Of a stretch of DNA of 64,000 nt, positions 18,979 through 27,188 are shown piece by piece; the stretch's first letter is position 1; the number at the start of each line of letters is the position of its first letter. Source of the DNA: Bacteroidota bacterium. GTDB taxonomy: Bacteria; Bacteroidota; Bacteroidia; UKL13-3. Where the stretch lies: the NCBI GenBank assembly GCA_947464275.1, contig CANHVU010000007.1, positions 62,001 through 126,000 of the forward strand, given 5' to 3'. The translations under genes were made by a program, and so were the position numbers. Below the pieces are notes generated by a model. It was not told where the DNA came from and ran no database searches. It saw only the letters and a list, made by a program, of their open reading frames with translations.

Positions 18979-19596
18979 ATGATCATAACTATCCTTATAA
19001 TTTTAGCCTACCTTTTAGGGTCAATCCCCACTGCAGTTTGGTACGGAAAAACTTTTCATAAAATAGATGTACGAGAACATGGAAGTGGTAATGCTGGTGC
19101 TACTAATACGTTAAGAGTGTTGGGTAATAAAGCAGGGTTTGTTGTGTTATTTATTGATTTATTAAAAGGTTTTTTGGCAACAAGTTTATCTTATTTTTCA
19201 GATTTTGAAATGGGAAGTCAAAGCTATTTTAACTTTCAAATGGCATTAGGAATTACTGCAGTCATAGGTCATGTGTTTCCCTTGTTTGCAGGTTTTAAGG
19301 GTGGCAAAGGAATTGCAACATTATTGGGTATGGCAATTGCTTTAAATTGGCAAATTGCATTAATTTGTATCATTGCTTTTGTTACTATTGTTTGGATTAC
19401 AAAATACATTTCAGTAGGAAGCATGAGTGCAGCAATTTTAGCGGCATTGCTTTCTTTTTTTCCTTATTTTTATTATAATAATGTAATTGCAAATTCTTTT
19501 TTTTGTACAATTGCTATGTTAGTAGTTTATACCCATAGAGCGAATATAAAAAGATTGAAAGCGGGTAATGAAAATAAATTTGCATTTAAAAAATAA
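18979..19596 (+). CDS. plsY: Acyl-phosphate:glycerol-3-phosphate acyltransferase
   Basis: 205 residues with about five membrane helices, as in PlsY, which transfers an acyl group from acyl-phosphate to sn-glycerol-3-phosphate in the first step of phospholipid synthesis. Conserved loops are intact: GSIPTAVWYGK near 14, GSGNAGATNTLRVLG at about 37-51 (phosphate binding), and FKGGKGIATLLG near 109. It acts in the inner membrane and depends on PlsX, which is not in this window. clpS starts 11 bases after the stop, suggesting co-transcription. Confidence 0.95.
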   Translation: MIITILIILAYLLGSIPTAVWYGKTFHKIDVREHGSGNAGATNTLRVLGNKAGFVVLFIDLLKGFLATSLSYFSDFEMGSQSYFNFQMALGITAVIGHVFPLFAGFKGGKGIATLLGMAIALNWQIALICIIAFVTIVWITKYISVGSMSAAILAALLSFFPYFYYNNVIANSFFCTIAMLVVYTHRANIKRLKAGNENKFAFKK

Positions 19597-19607
19597 TATT
19601 TAAAAGT

Positions 19608-19877
19608 ATGCAAACAGAAAAAGAACTAGAGGTAGATGTGCTAGAGGAGATAGATAATGGATTGAAAGTAATACTTTATAACGATGATGTAAATACTTTT
19701 GATTGGGTAATTGAATGTCTTTGTGATATTTGTGAACATGATGAATTGCAGGCAGAACAATGTGCCATGCTTGTTCATTTTAAAGGAAAGGCTTTAGTAA
19801 AAAAAGGCGAAGAACAAAAGTTGAAAAGTATTTGCCAAGCTTTGTGTGATAGGGGTCTTTCTGCTGTTGTTGAGTAA
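19608..19877 (+). CDS. clpS: ATP-dependent Clp protease adaptor ClpS
   Basis: 89 residues. ClpS binds N-end-rule (N-degron) substrates and delivers them to ClpAP-type proteases. The core signature is LKVILYNDDVNTFDWVIECL at about 19-38, with the Asn-Asp pair that contacts the substrate N terminus, then EQCAMLVHFKGKALVKKG, in which the His of the adaptor pocket (VHFKG) is preserved. Slightly shorter than E. coli ClpS at the N terminus. Located 11 bp after plsY. No clpA is present in the window. Confidence 0.95.
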   Translation: MQTEKELEVDVLEEIDNGLKVILYNDDVNTFDWVIECLCDICEHDELQAEQCAMLVHFKGKALVKKGEEQKLKSICQALCDRGLSAVVE

Positions 19878-19956
19878 TAATTAAGAAAAAATGAATTAGA
19901 CGGTTGATAAACTTTCAATCTTTTAATTTTATAAACTTTAAATAAATAAAAAAAAC

Positions 19957-20655
19957 ATGTTACAAAAAGTAGTTTCAAATGCTGATGAAGCAGTTAAGGA
20001 TATAAATGATGGTGCAGTTATAATGCTTGGTGGTTTTGGACTTTGTGGTATTCCTGAAAACTCAATCAATGCCTTGGTAAAAAAAGGTGTTAAAAACCTT
20101 ACTTGTATAAGTAATAATGCTGGTGTTGACGATTTCGGAATAGGATTGATGTTAAAAACGCGTCAAGTAAAAAAAATGATTTCGAGCTATGTAGGTGAAA
20201 ATGCAGAGTTTGAACGTCAACTACTCAGTGGAGAATTAGAAGTTGAATTAATTCCGCAAGGAACTTTGGCTACTCGCTGCTTGGCTGCAGGTTATGGCAT
20301 GCCAGCTATTTTTACACCTGCAGGTGTTGGAACTGAAGTGGCAATTGGTAAAGAAACACGCGATTTTGACGGAAAAACCTATTTACTAGAACATGCTTTT
20401 AAATCGGATTACGCTATAGTTAAAGCTTGGAAAGGCGATGCGCATGGGAATTTAGTTTTTAGAGCTACTTCTCGTAATTTCAACCCTTTGATGGCAATGG
20501 CTGGAAAAATAACAATTGCTGAAGTAGAGGAGCTTGTTCCTGTAGGAGAACTAGAGCCGGATATGATTCATACACCTGGAATTTTTGTAAACTATATATT
20601 TCAAGGTACAGATTACGAAAAACGAATAGAACAATTAACGGTTACTAAACGATAG
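19957..20655 (+). CDS. scoA: Succinyl-CoA:3-ketoacid (acetoacetate) CoA-transferase, subunit A
   Basis: 232 residues, full length for the A subunit. Seen: MLGGFGLCGIPENSINAL near residue 22 (CoA-binding glycine-rich loop), CISNNAGVDDFGIGLML near 50, LIPQGTLATRCLAAGYGMPAIFT near 102, and AWKGDAHGNLVFRATSRNFNP. Couples with subunit B to move CoA from succinyl-CoA to acetoacetate, allowing ketone-body or branched-chain amino acid use. The catalytic glutamate is on subunit B, which normally follows directly; here a strong terminator follows and the next gene is on the other strand, so the partner must be elsewhere. Confidence 0.92.
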   Translation: MLQKVVSNADEAVKDINDGAVIMLGGFGLCGIPENSINALVKKGVKNLTCISNNAGVDDFGIGLMLKTRQVKKMISSYVGENAEFERQLLSGELEVELIPQGTLATRCLAAGYGMPAIFTPAGVGTEVAIGKETRDFDGKTYLLEHAFKSDYAIVKAWKGDAHGNLVFRATSRNFNPLMAMAGKITIAEVEELVPVGELEPDMIHTPGIFVNYIFQGTDYEKRIEQLTVTKR

Positions 20656-20660
20656 AAAAT

Positions 20661-20698
20661 AAAAAAGGCGGCAAATATTAATATTTGCCGCCTTTTTT
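20661..20698. terminator. Bidirectional terminator between scoA and the acyl-CoA desaturase
   Basis: Perfect stem AAGGCGGCAAATAT / ATATTTGCCGCCTT with TTAA-like loop and flanking A and T runs, between convergent genes. Confidence 0.92.
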
Positions 20699-20709
20699 AT
20701 TAAAACTTG

Positions 20710-21435
20710 TTATCGTACTAGTTTTATTATTTTCACCTTATCCAATATTTTTATTATAGGGTAAACAGGGTCAATTTCCCACCATTTCGCTGCAAAATTA
20801 GGCCTTGCACCAGCATGGTGATGGTTGTTTTGAAATAACTCTCCAAGCATTAAGAAGTCAAAAAATAAAGTGTTTTTCGAATGGTCGTTTTCATTAAAGT
20901 TTCTATAACCATATTTATGTCCTGCCCAATTTACAATGGCTCCATGTACTGGTCCCATTAAAAAATGAATAGGAAGTAAAAAATACATCCACCAACTTGT
21001 GGCAAAATAAACATAAAATAAAACATATCCTGTTCCAAATAATAATCTGCTAGTCCATGTATTTGCCATCCAATCCACAGTTTTCCATTCTGGAAAATTG
21101 CGGTCAAATTTGGCATCAAATTGCAGTTTATTGTTATGAATTCCACTAAAAATTTTATAGGTATATTTCATCATACTCATTACCTCTTTGAAAAAATGTG
21201 GTGAATGTGGATCTTTTTCAGTGTCACTAAAGGCGTGATGCATTCTATGCATAATAGCATATGGTCTTGGTGTTAAATAGGATGCGCCTTGAGTGAGGTA
21301 AGTAAATAAATAAAAAAACTTTTCCCAAAATTTATTCATTGTGAACATTTTATGAGCTGAATATCTGTGCAAATAAAACGTTTGAGAGAATAATGATAAG
21401 TACCAATGTGATACAAAAAATATTAATATATACAT
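20710..21435 (-). CDS. Acyl-CoA desaturase, delta-9 (stearoyl-CoA) type
   Basis: 241 residues, short but typical for the bacterial form. Three histidine boxes of the di-iron site are seen: HRYSAH near 23-28, HRMHH near 63-67 and NNHHH near 208-212, plus the additional conserved GHKYGYRNF and NDHSKN motif. Several hydrophobic helices place it in the inner membrane. It makes monounsaturated acyl chains, tuning membrane fluidity. It is a different subfamily from the QxxHH desaturase at 7901-8986. Convergent with scoA; its upstream region (21436-21544) shows no clear promoter element. Confidence 0.9.
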   Translation of the reverse strand: MYILIFFVSHWYLSLFSQTFYLHRYSAHKMFTMNKFWEKFFYLFTYLTQGASYLTPRPYAIMHRMHHAFSDTEKDPHSPHFFKEVMSMMKYTYKIFSGIHNNKLQFDAKFDRNFPEWKTVDWMANTWTSRLLFGTGYVLFYVYFATSWWMYFLLPIHFLMGPVHGAIVNWAGHKYGYRNFNENDHSKNTLFFDFLMLGELFQNNHHHAGARPNFAAKWWEIDPVYPIIKILDKVKIIKLVR

Positions 21436-21492
21436 ATTTAGTTAATCAAAAAATATATTGGATGCAAAAATAGGATTGAATAAAATTTAAAC

Positions 21493-21522
21493 AACTCATT
21501 ATGGAGCTACATATAATGAGTT
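21493..21522 (-). terminator. Weak hairpin downstream of the UbiA-family gene
   Basis: Perfect 10-bp inverted repeat AACTCATTAT / ATAATGAGTT with a 10-base loop, 23 bases past the stop of the minus-strand prenyltransferase gene. The T-run is poor, so it may be a stabilising hairpin rather than a full terminator. Confidence 0.5.
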
Positions 21523-21544
21523 TAATCAAAAATTTAGTTGTTGA

Positions 21545-22462
21545 TTAATATGTTTTCCAAAATACCATACTGAAAATTCCAAGTAGCATAATAATTTTAG
21601 CAATAAAACTCAGATGAGTAAAATGTTTTTTTGTATCGGCATTCCAAAGTTTGAATAATAAATAAATGGAAGGAATAATAACCAATAAAGAAATATAGGT
21701 AATAAATTGAAATGAAGCTAAAGGCCCAACGTTGCTTATTGCTGGAAAAAGTATAGTAAAAGAAAGGCACATTAAAATAAAACACAATTGTAAATAGAAC
21801 AATATTTGTTTTGTGTGTTTTATACCCAATTTAATTGGCAAAGTATTGGCATTAAATTTCGAATCACCTTTAATATCTTCTGTATCTTTTATAATTTCTC
21901 TAATCAAGTTACTAAAAAAGGCAAAAATTGAATAGGCCAAACAGCCTAAAATATTAGCCTTTTCATCGAAAGGAATTAAAATAAAAATAGTAGAAGCGGT
22001 CATAATAGCTACTAAAAGATTTCCTAATAGGTAACTTTTTTTGAAATATTGAGAATACATCCATAATAATAAGGAACACACAAAAACTAATATTGCCACC
22101 CTATATGAAATTTGCCATGCAAGCACAAAAGCAAAAACATTAAATCCTGAATGTAACAAAATGGCCCACCGTCTACTTATTGTTTTACCTATAATTACTG
22201 ATTGTGGTTTATTAACCATATCAAGTTTTACATCCATGTAATCATTAATAATATAACCAGCCGCAGCTGATAAAAAGGTAGAGCAAAGTAATAGTATAAA
22301 TCTAGATGAAAATAAATTTTCTAACCCTATGTTTGGTGATAAAAAGTAGTAACTAAAACATTGAGTGGAGGAGATTATTAAAATATTTTTGTAGCGAATT
22401 AGCTTCCAAAAATCGAAAAAGGATTTAAAAAATGAATTAGTTGCCAATTTCTGTAACCCCAC
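21545..22462 (-). CDS. UbiA-family membrane prenyltransferase
   Basis: 305 residues with about eight hydrophobic helices. Both polyprenyl-diphosphate-binding aspartate motifs are present: NDYMDVKLDMVNKP near residue 73 and KDTEDIKGDSKFNANTLPI near 190. The pattern resembles the geranylgeranylglycerol-phosphate/chlorophyll-synthase-like branch often annotated in Bacteroidota; menaquinone (MenA) or heme O synthesis is less likely but not excluded. Start: GTG at 22460-22462 or TTG at 22445-22447; no ATG fits before the first helices. Either start lies inside the end of the DUF502 gene, so translation is probably coupled to it. Confidence 0.85.
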   Translation of the reverse strand: MGLQKLATNSFFKSFFDFWKLIRYKNILIISSTQCFSYYFLSPNIGLENLFSSRFILLLCSTFLSAAAGYIINDYMDVKLDMVNKPQSVIIGKTISRRWAILLHSGFNVFAFVLAWQISYRVAILVFVCSLLLWMYSQYFKKSYLLGNLLVAIMTASTIFILIPFDEKANILGCLAYSIFAFFSNLIREIIKDTEDIKGDSKFNANTLPIKLGIKHTKQILFYLQLCFILMCLSFTILFPAISNVGPLASFQFITYISLLVIIPSIYLLFKLWNADTKKHFTHLSFIAKIIMLLGIFSMVFWKTY

Positions 22463-23018
22463 CGCTTACAATAAATTTCATAAAATCTGTTGAATTACCT
22501 TCATATGGTTTGATTTTTGATTTTTCTACAAAAAACAAATTCCCACTAAAAGCATAAGAATGAGGAAAATATACACCAACAAGTCCTGGTAAATGAATTT
22601 CAAATAAATCATCTTGTGTAATAAATCCTGGTTTGTAAATACCATCACCTAATTCCACAATTACAGGTTTTGAAAATTTTTTCTTTTCACCTACAAATGC
22701 CTCCATTAAGTCTTTTACAGAAGTGTAAATTATTTTAATAAACGGAAGGCTAGATAAAAAGTCGTCAAGTAGGTTGAAAATTGGTTTTGAAATAATGCTA
22801 GAACCAAACCAGCCAATAAAAGTTACTCCTACAATAACAATCGCAAAGCCTATTCCTGGAATATCAATTGGAATAAATTTATCAATAGAAATAACTATAC
22901 TAGAAACCACATAATAGGTTAAAATTATTGGAAGGCATACAAGTAAACCCTTTAAAAAAAAATTTATTATTTTTTTTGTTTTATAAGCAAATCCACGTTT
23001 TAGGTTTTCTTTTTTCAT
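22437..23018 (-). CDS. DUF502 family membrane protein
   Basis: 193 residues. Two membrane helices near 20-40 and 52-80 followed by the DUF502 core: LPFIKIIYTSVKDLMEAF near 92, then KPVIVELGDGIYKPGFITQ and VYFPHSYAFSGNLFFVEKSKI, ending in MKFIVSGGV. DUF502 proteins are inner-membrane proteins of unknown function, found widely in bacteria and plants. The gene overlaps the following prenyltransferase gene by 11-26 bases on the same strand, indicating co-expression; whether they work together is not known. Confidence 0.9.
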   Translation of the reverse strand: MKKENLKRGFAYKTKKIINFFLKGLLVCLPIILTYYVVSSIVISIDKFIPIDIPGIGFAIVIVGVTFIGWFGSSIISKPIFNLLDDFLSSLPFIKIIYTSVKDLMEAFVGEKKKFSKPVIVELGDGIYKPGFITQDDLFEIHLPGLVGVYFPHSYAFSGNLFFVEKSKIKPYEGNSTDFMKFIVSGGVTEIGN

Positions 23019-23058
23019 GTTTATTTTGTTTGCAATAATATGTTAATAATGAGCTTTC

Positions 23059-23601
23059 CTAGTCAATTGTTATTAATTTACTTGTTGCGTCCCAAATTAT
23101 TATACCTGCTGCCACGGAAACGTTTAGCGAATGCTTTGTTCCAAATTGGGGGATTTCAATACAATTATTTGATATATCTAAAACTTCTTGACTTACTCCT
23201 TCTACCTCATTCCCAAAAATATAGACATTTTTTTTCAAATAATCAGGTTTATAATTTAATAAACTTATACTGTTCTGAGCCTGTTCTACAGAGTTTATTA
23301 TGCAGTCCGCCTCTTTGAGCATTTTAATGCAATTTAACGTATTTTCGAAATATTCCCAAACAACTGACTCTGTGGAACCTAAAGCAGTTTTTAGTATTTC
23401 TTTGTTTGGTGGAATGGAAGTAATGCCACATAAAAAAATTTTTTCCACATTAAATGAATCACAGGTTCTGAAAAGAGACCCTACGTTTTGAGCACTTCTA
23501 ATGTTATCTAAAACCACAATAATATTATTTCGTTGGATGTTTTTGTATTCTGAAATGCTTGACCGGTCAAGTTCATTTGAAGTTAATTTTCGGTAATTCA
23601 T
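23059..23601 (-). CDS. SpoU/TrmH-family RNA 2'-O-methyltransferase
   Basis: 180 residues from the ATG at 23599-23601; an upstream in-frame TTG would add 11 residues but lies in the divergent promoter region. A SPOUT knot enzyme: motif 1 LDNIRSAQNVGSLFRTCDSF near 27-46 with the catalytic Asn/Arg, motif 2 FGNEVEGVSQEVLD near 129, motif 3 IPQFGTKHSLNVSVAAGI near 150-167. It uses S-adenosylmethionine to methylate ribose of tRNA or rRNA. The size fits a minimal TrmH-like enzyme without an N-terminal substrate-binding domain; the exact target cannot be assigned. Divergent from the tandem-barrel SPOR protein. Confidence 0.9.
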   Translation of the reverse strand: MNYRKLTSNELDRSSISEYKNIQRNNIIVVLDNIRSAQNVGSLFRTCDSFNVEKIFLCGITSIPPNKEILKTALGSTESVVWEYFENTLNCIKMLKEADCIINSVEQAQNSISLLNYKPDYLKKNVYIFGNEVEGVSQEVLDISNNCIEIPQFGTKHSLNVSVAAGIIIWDATSKLITID

Positions 23602-23665
23602 AATGTAATAAATTGATTTTTTATGGTTTAACAATTAATTTATTTAATTTTTGATTAAATTATTT

Positions 23666-23673
23666 TATCTTTG
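23666..23673 (+). promoter_or_regulatory. -7 promoter element for the tandem-barrel SPOR gene
   Basis: TATCTTTG matches TAnnTTTG exactly and is followed by GCA; the ATG is 39 bases downstream. No good -33 TTTG at the standard distance. Confidence 0.5.
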
Positions 23674-23711
23674 CACCATAATGTAAACTTTATAATTAAT
23701 TCTACAAAAAT

Positions 23712-25562
23712 ATGTTTAAAATTTTAAAAAAGTTAACACTTTCAATTTTGTGTTACTCAATATTATTCAATGCAACAGCCCAGAAAAATGTAAAATGGAG
23801 TGCTGATTTATCTTTAGGGATTCCTGTTACTTTTTTTTCAATTAATTCTGATTTGACTGGAATTTATCAAGCTGGATTACGCTATTCCATTAATAAAAAT
23901 TGGTCTGTTTCTGGAAGATTTGCTTCTAAGGCTTTTTTTGCAAAAACAGGTAATTCGTCTGGAGTTGTTTCTACCGATGGTATTTACGCAAAGGATGTAG
24001 CTAGTTACCGAAATGCATTTTACGATATTAATGGATACGTTCAATATAATTTCGGTGGGCTATTAGGTTTAAATAAACCAACAACTAAATTTTCGCCTTT
24101 TGTAACGTTAGGAGCTGGTTTGCAATTTTGGAAACTTAAAACAAATTTTATTGATGGAACAGAAGTAGCCATGACTGAATTTGGAGACAAGCCAATGAGA
24201 AATTATCAATTAGGTTTAGGTATTCGTTATTTTTTGAATCCATCTATCGATTTAGTTTTTTCAAGTGAATTCAACTATTTTGAAACTTATTGGATGGATG
24301 GTGCTTATGCTGACAAAAAACTTGACCACTATTTGAACAATTCATTTGGAATTTCTTACAAAATAGGTGCAAAATCTAATAAAAATTTAATAGATTGGGA
24401 ATTTAGAAATACAGACTCAGAAGATGCTCCAAAAAAGGATTATGCTCGTTGGAGTGCTGATTTAAACTTAGGATTACCAATAATGTTCACACCTATTGGA
24501 TACAGTCCAACTGTTATGGGCGGTTTAGCAGGTAGGTATTCTTTCTCTAACTTCTTTTCTTTACAAGGTGCTTATCATTATGGTCAGTTTTCTGGTAGTC
24601 ATGATGTTGCGAATCCTTCAACTGGATCTATTCTAGATGCTAGTAATATTAAAGAATACTCTAATAGCATGAACCAATTAACGGTTAGAGCATTGTTCAA
24701 TTTACGTAGATTAAACTCTGAGCCAGAAACTTTAAATAAATGGAATTACTATGCAGTTGTTGGTGGTGGTTATTTATTTTATACTGTAAATAAAACGTAT
24801 GCTAATAATAGTACTAGTGAGGTAAATTATAATAGTGGAACACAAAATATTGTAGTTGGTGCTCAAGCAAGAAAACATATTACTTCAACTTGGGATTTTT
24901 TAGCTGGTGTTGATTTTAATTATAATCAATCAAAATGGTTAGATGGTGCAGCCAATAAGGATAATTTGAATCATCATTTATATATTAATGCAGGTATTTC
25001 TTACAAATTCAATACCAGTAATAATAGGGAGTTAATCGATTGGAGTTCTTCAAGCTACAAATATTCAAAAACTGCTAAAGATGTAGATATAGAAAAGATT
25101 CCAGTTATAGAAAAACCTGCAGTTGTTGATGTTCCTAAAGTGATTGAGCAAGCTCCAATTGACACGGTAAAAGCGGTAATAGAAACTCCTAAACCAATTG
25201 TTGTTCAGCCCGAAATTATAGCACCACCGGTTGAAGTACCAGTTATTAAAGTTGAACCTAAAGAAGTTACTCCTGTAGAGCCTATTTTAGCGGAAAATAA
25301 AGAAACTGTAACTGAACCAGATGGAAAATATAATGTTGTTGTTGCTTGTTATGGTTTAAGACACCTTGATTTAGCAATGAAATTTAGAGACACTATTCGT
25401 AAAAAAGGATTCAAATCAAATGTTTATCGTACTATTGGTTCAAAATATTACAGAGTAATGACCACTAGCACAGACGATAAAGGTTCTGCATTACAGATTT
25501 TAAGAAAATCGAAATCGCAAATAGATTCCGAATCTTGGTTTTATTTATACAATAAACAATAA
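23712..25562 (+). CDS. Outer-membrane protein with two tandem beta-barrel domains and a C-terminal SPOR domain
   Basis: 616 residues. Signal peptide to about residue 24 (NATAQ). Two homologous segments of about 200 residues follow: 26-233 begins VKWSADLSLGIPV and ends NLIDWEF, and 245-446 begins ARWSADLNLGLPI and ends ELIDWSS. Each has the alternating strand pattern of an eight-stranded OmpA-like barrel. Residues about 447-537 are a Pro/Glu/Val-rich linker (many KPxVV, PVEVPVIKV repeats), and about 538-616 resemble a SPOR domain (YNVVVACYGLRHLDLAM...YRVMT). SPOR binds denuded glycan strands of peptidoglycan, so the protein probably ties the outer membrane to the wall. It is followed by a GAAA-loop terminator and then the related OmpA-type gene at 25645. 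Confidence 0.8.
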   Translation: MFKILKKLTLSILCYSILFNATAQKNVKWSADLSLGIPVTFFSINSDLTGIYQAGLRYSINKNWSVSGRFASKAFFAKTGNSSGVVSTDGIYAKDVASYRNAFYDINGYVQYNFGGLLGLNKPTTKFSPFVTLGAGLQFWKLKTNFIDGTEVAMTEFGDKPMRNYQLGLGIRYFLNPSIDLVFSSEFNYFETYWMDGAYADKKLDHYLNNSFGISYKIGAKSNKNLIDWEFRNTDSEDAPKKDYARWSADLNLGLPIMFTPIGYSPTVMGGLAGRYSFSNFFSLQGAYHYGQFSGSHDVANPSTGSILDASNIKEYSNSMNQLTVRALFNLRRLNSEPETLNKWNYYAVVGGGYLFYTVNKTYANNSTSEVNYNSGTQNIVVGAQARKHITSTWDFLAGVDFNYNQSKWLDGAANKDNLNHHLYINAGISYKFNTSNNRELIDWSSSSYKYSKTAKDVDIEKIPVIEKPAVVDVPKVIEQAPIDTVKAVIETPKPIVVQPEIIAPPVEVPVIKVEPKEVTPVEPILAENKETVTEPDGKYNVVVACYGLRHLDLAMKFRDTIRKKGFKSNVYRTIGSKYYRVMTTSTDDKGSALQILRKSKSQIDSESWFYLYNKQ

Positions 25563-25571
25563 TATGTAGAT

Positions 25572-25595
25572 AAAAGCCCCGAAAGGGGCTTTTTC
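25572..25595 (+). terminator. GAAA-tetraloop terminator
   Basis: Stem AAAGCCCC / GGGGCTTT closed by a GAAA loop and followed by T residues, 10 bases after the SPOR protein stop. Confidence 0.9.
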
Positions 25596-25644
25596 ATTTA
25601 TTATGAAATAGTATTTTAGCATATCGAAATATTGGATAAAAAAT

Positions 25645-27054
25645 ATGAAAAAATTTCTTGTAATTTTACTTTGCTTAGCTTCTCAATTTTTAAGAGCGCA
25701 GCAAAACATATCTGACGGTAAAGATGAAAAATTAGCAAATAACAATAGTGAAAACAACTTTTCAAATGCTAGTTTAAGCAGATGGTCGCTTGGTCTTGGG
25801 TTAGGAGGAACATATACTGTTTTTGACATTGAGCAAGATGTGGTTAATCCTGCAATTGCATTAAACGTTAAGTATTCTTTTGGTCATGTAATTGGATTAA
25901 GATTTCAGGGAATGTATGCCTCTTATTCTGGAAAAGGAACTTCAGGTTCGAAATCATACTACGGATTTGTTAATAATATGACTCAATTAGGTTTTCATTT
26001 AATGGCTAATATTGGGGGATTAAATTTTAGGAAAAAGAATCCGAATACAATTGTTTATTTGTTTTCAGGGGCTTCTATTGCTATTAGTGATGCTATTAGA
26101 GACAAGAAGGAATCTCAAATTCCTGTTTTGCCTATTATCTCACCAACGTCTGGTAGTTATTCTGGTGTTGATTTAACTATACCATTGGGTTTAGGTACTA
26201 AGTATAGAATAAATGATAAGTTTGATATTGGAATAGAGGGAGTTGTGAATATTGCAAAGACTGATAAATTTGATATATATGAACCTTTTGTTAACCAAGG
26301 TTTTCCTGATTTTTTTGGATCAATGATGGTACATGTTGGTTATAATTTTACTAACGCTGTGAATTCTAAACACATGGATTGGGTTAATCCAATGGCTGTT
26401 ATTTATGATGATTTAGCAAAAAAGGCACAAAAGTCAGTAGAAGCTGCAAAAAGTGATGGTGATGGTGATGGTATACCTGATTATCTTGATTTGGAGAAGA
26501 ATACTAAACCAGGCTACAAGGTAGATGTTAAAGGAATTACACTTGATAGTGATGTTGACGGTGTACCAGATACAGAAGATACAGATCCTTATGGCTTCAA
26601 CCAAATGTTAAGCGTATATTATCCAGCAGAATCTTTCCAAGTAAAATCTTCAGTTAATGTTATGAGGTTTTCAGATTCGATACCAGAAGCCGATTTTATT
26701 ACCTTAACAACTGAAGGATATGGATTGCCAGTAATTACTTTTGCACCAAACAAATATGACATTCATGTAGAGCAATATCCACTTCTACAACAAATTGCTC
26801 GCATTATGGCTATTGATTCAAATGTAATGGTTGCTGTAATTGGTCATGCTGACGAAAATAAGCCAGATATGACTCAATTTAATGTAGCTGAAAAAAGAGC
26901 TTTGGCTGTGAAACGTCAACTTACCAAAATATATGAAATTAAAGAAGATAGGATATTAGTATTTAGTGAGCGTGATGCATTTGTGAAAAAGTATAAAATG
27001 CAAACTGAAGGATTAGATAGAAAAGTGGAGTTCAGATTAATCAGAAAACCGTAA
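25645..27054 (+). CDS. OmpA-family outer-membrane protein with thrombospondin type 3 repeats
   Basis: 469 residues. Signal peptide ending near 19 (LRAQ), then an N-terminal beta-barrel of about 45-240 (LGLGLGGTYTVF..., MMVHVGYNF), Asp-rich calcium-binding TSP3 motifs at about 270-315 (DGDGDGIPDYLD, DSDVDGVPDTEDTDPYG), and an OmpA-like peptidoglycan-binding domain at about 360-469 (ITFAPNKYDIHVEQYPLL, VIGHADENKPDM, ALAVKRQL, DRKVEFRLI). The layout is the standard Bacteroidota OprF/OmpA type that anchors the outer membrane to peptidoglycan. It lies directly after the tandem-barrel SPOR gene, another wall-binding envelope protein, but with its own terminators on both sides. Confidence 0.88.
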   Translation: MKKFLVILLCLASQFLRAQQNISDGKDEKLANNNSENNFSNASLSRWSLGLGLGGTYTVFDIEQDVVNPAIALNVKYSFGHVIGLRFQGMYASYSGKGTSGSKSYYGFVNNMTQLGFHLMANIGGLNFRKKNPNTIVYLFSGASIAISDAIRDKKESQIPVLPIISPTSGSYSGVDLTIPLGLGTKYRINDKFDIGIEGVVNIAKTDKFDIYEPFVNQGFPDFFGSMMVHVGYNFTNAVNSKHMDWVNPMAVIYDDLAKKAQKSVEAAKSDGDGDGIPDYLDLEKNTKPGYKVDVKGITLDSDVDGVPDTEDTDPYGFNQMLSVYYPAESFQVKSSVNVMRFSDSIPEADFITLTTEGYGLPVITFAPNKYDIHVEQYPLLQQIARIMAIDSNVMVAVIGHADENKPDMTQFNVAEKRALAVKRQLTKIYEIKEDRILVFSERDAFVKKYKMQTEGLDRKVEFRLIRKP

Positions 27055-27071
27055 TCTTAACTTTATAAAAT

Positions 27072-27109
27072 AAAAAAGCCCTTGTAATTTAATTATAAGG
27101 GCTTTTTTA
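27072..27109 (+). terminator. Terminator after the OmpA-family gene
   Basis: Stem AAAAAAGCCCTTGTAAT / ATTATAAGGGCTTTTTT (one mismatch, one short loop) followed by T residues. Confidence 0.88.
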
Positions 27110-27188
27110 TTTTTGAATCAATTTGGTTACTGCTAATTTAATGCATTAAAAAATGCATTTTTGTAAACTGTAGTTAAAGTAAATAAAT

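Noticed and set aside
23040-23318. Plus-strand frame over the SpoU methyltransferase gene
   Set aside because: Shadow of the methyltransferase, which carries all three SPOUT motifs on the minus strand.
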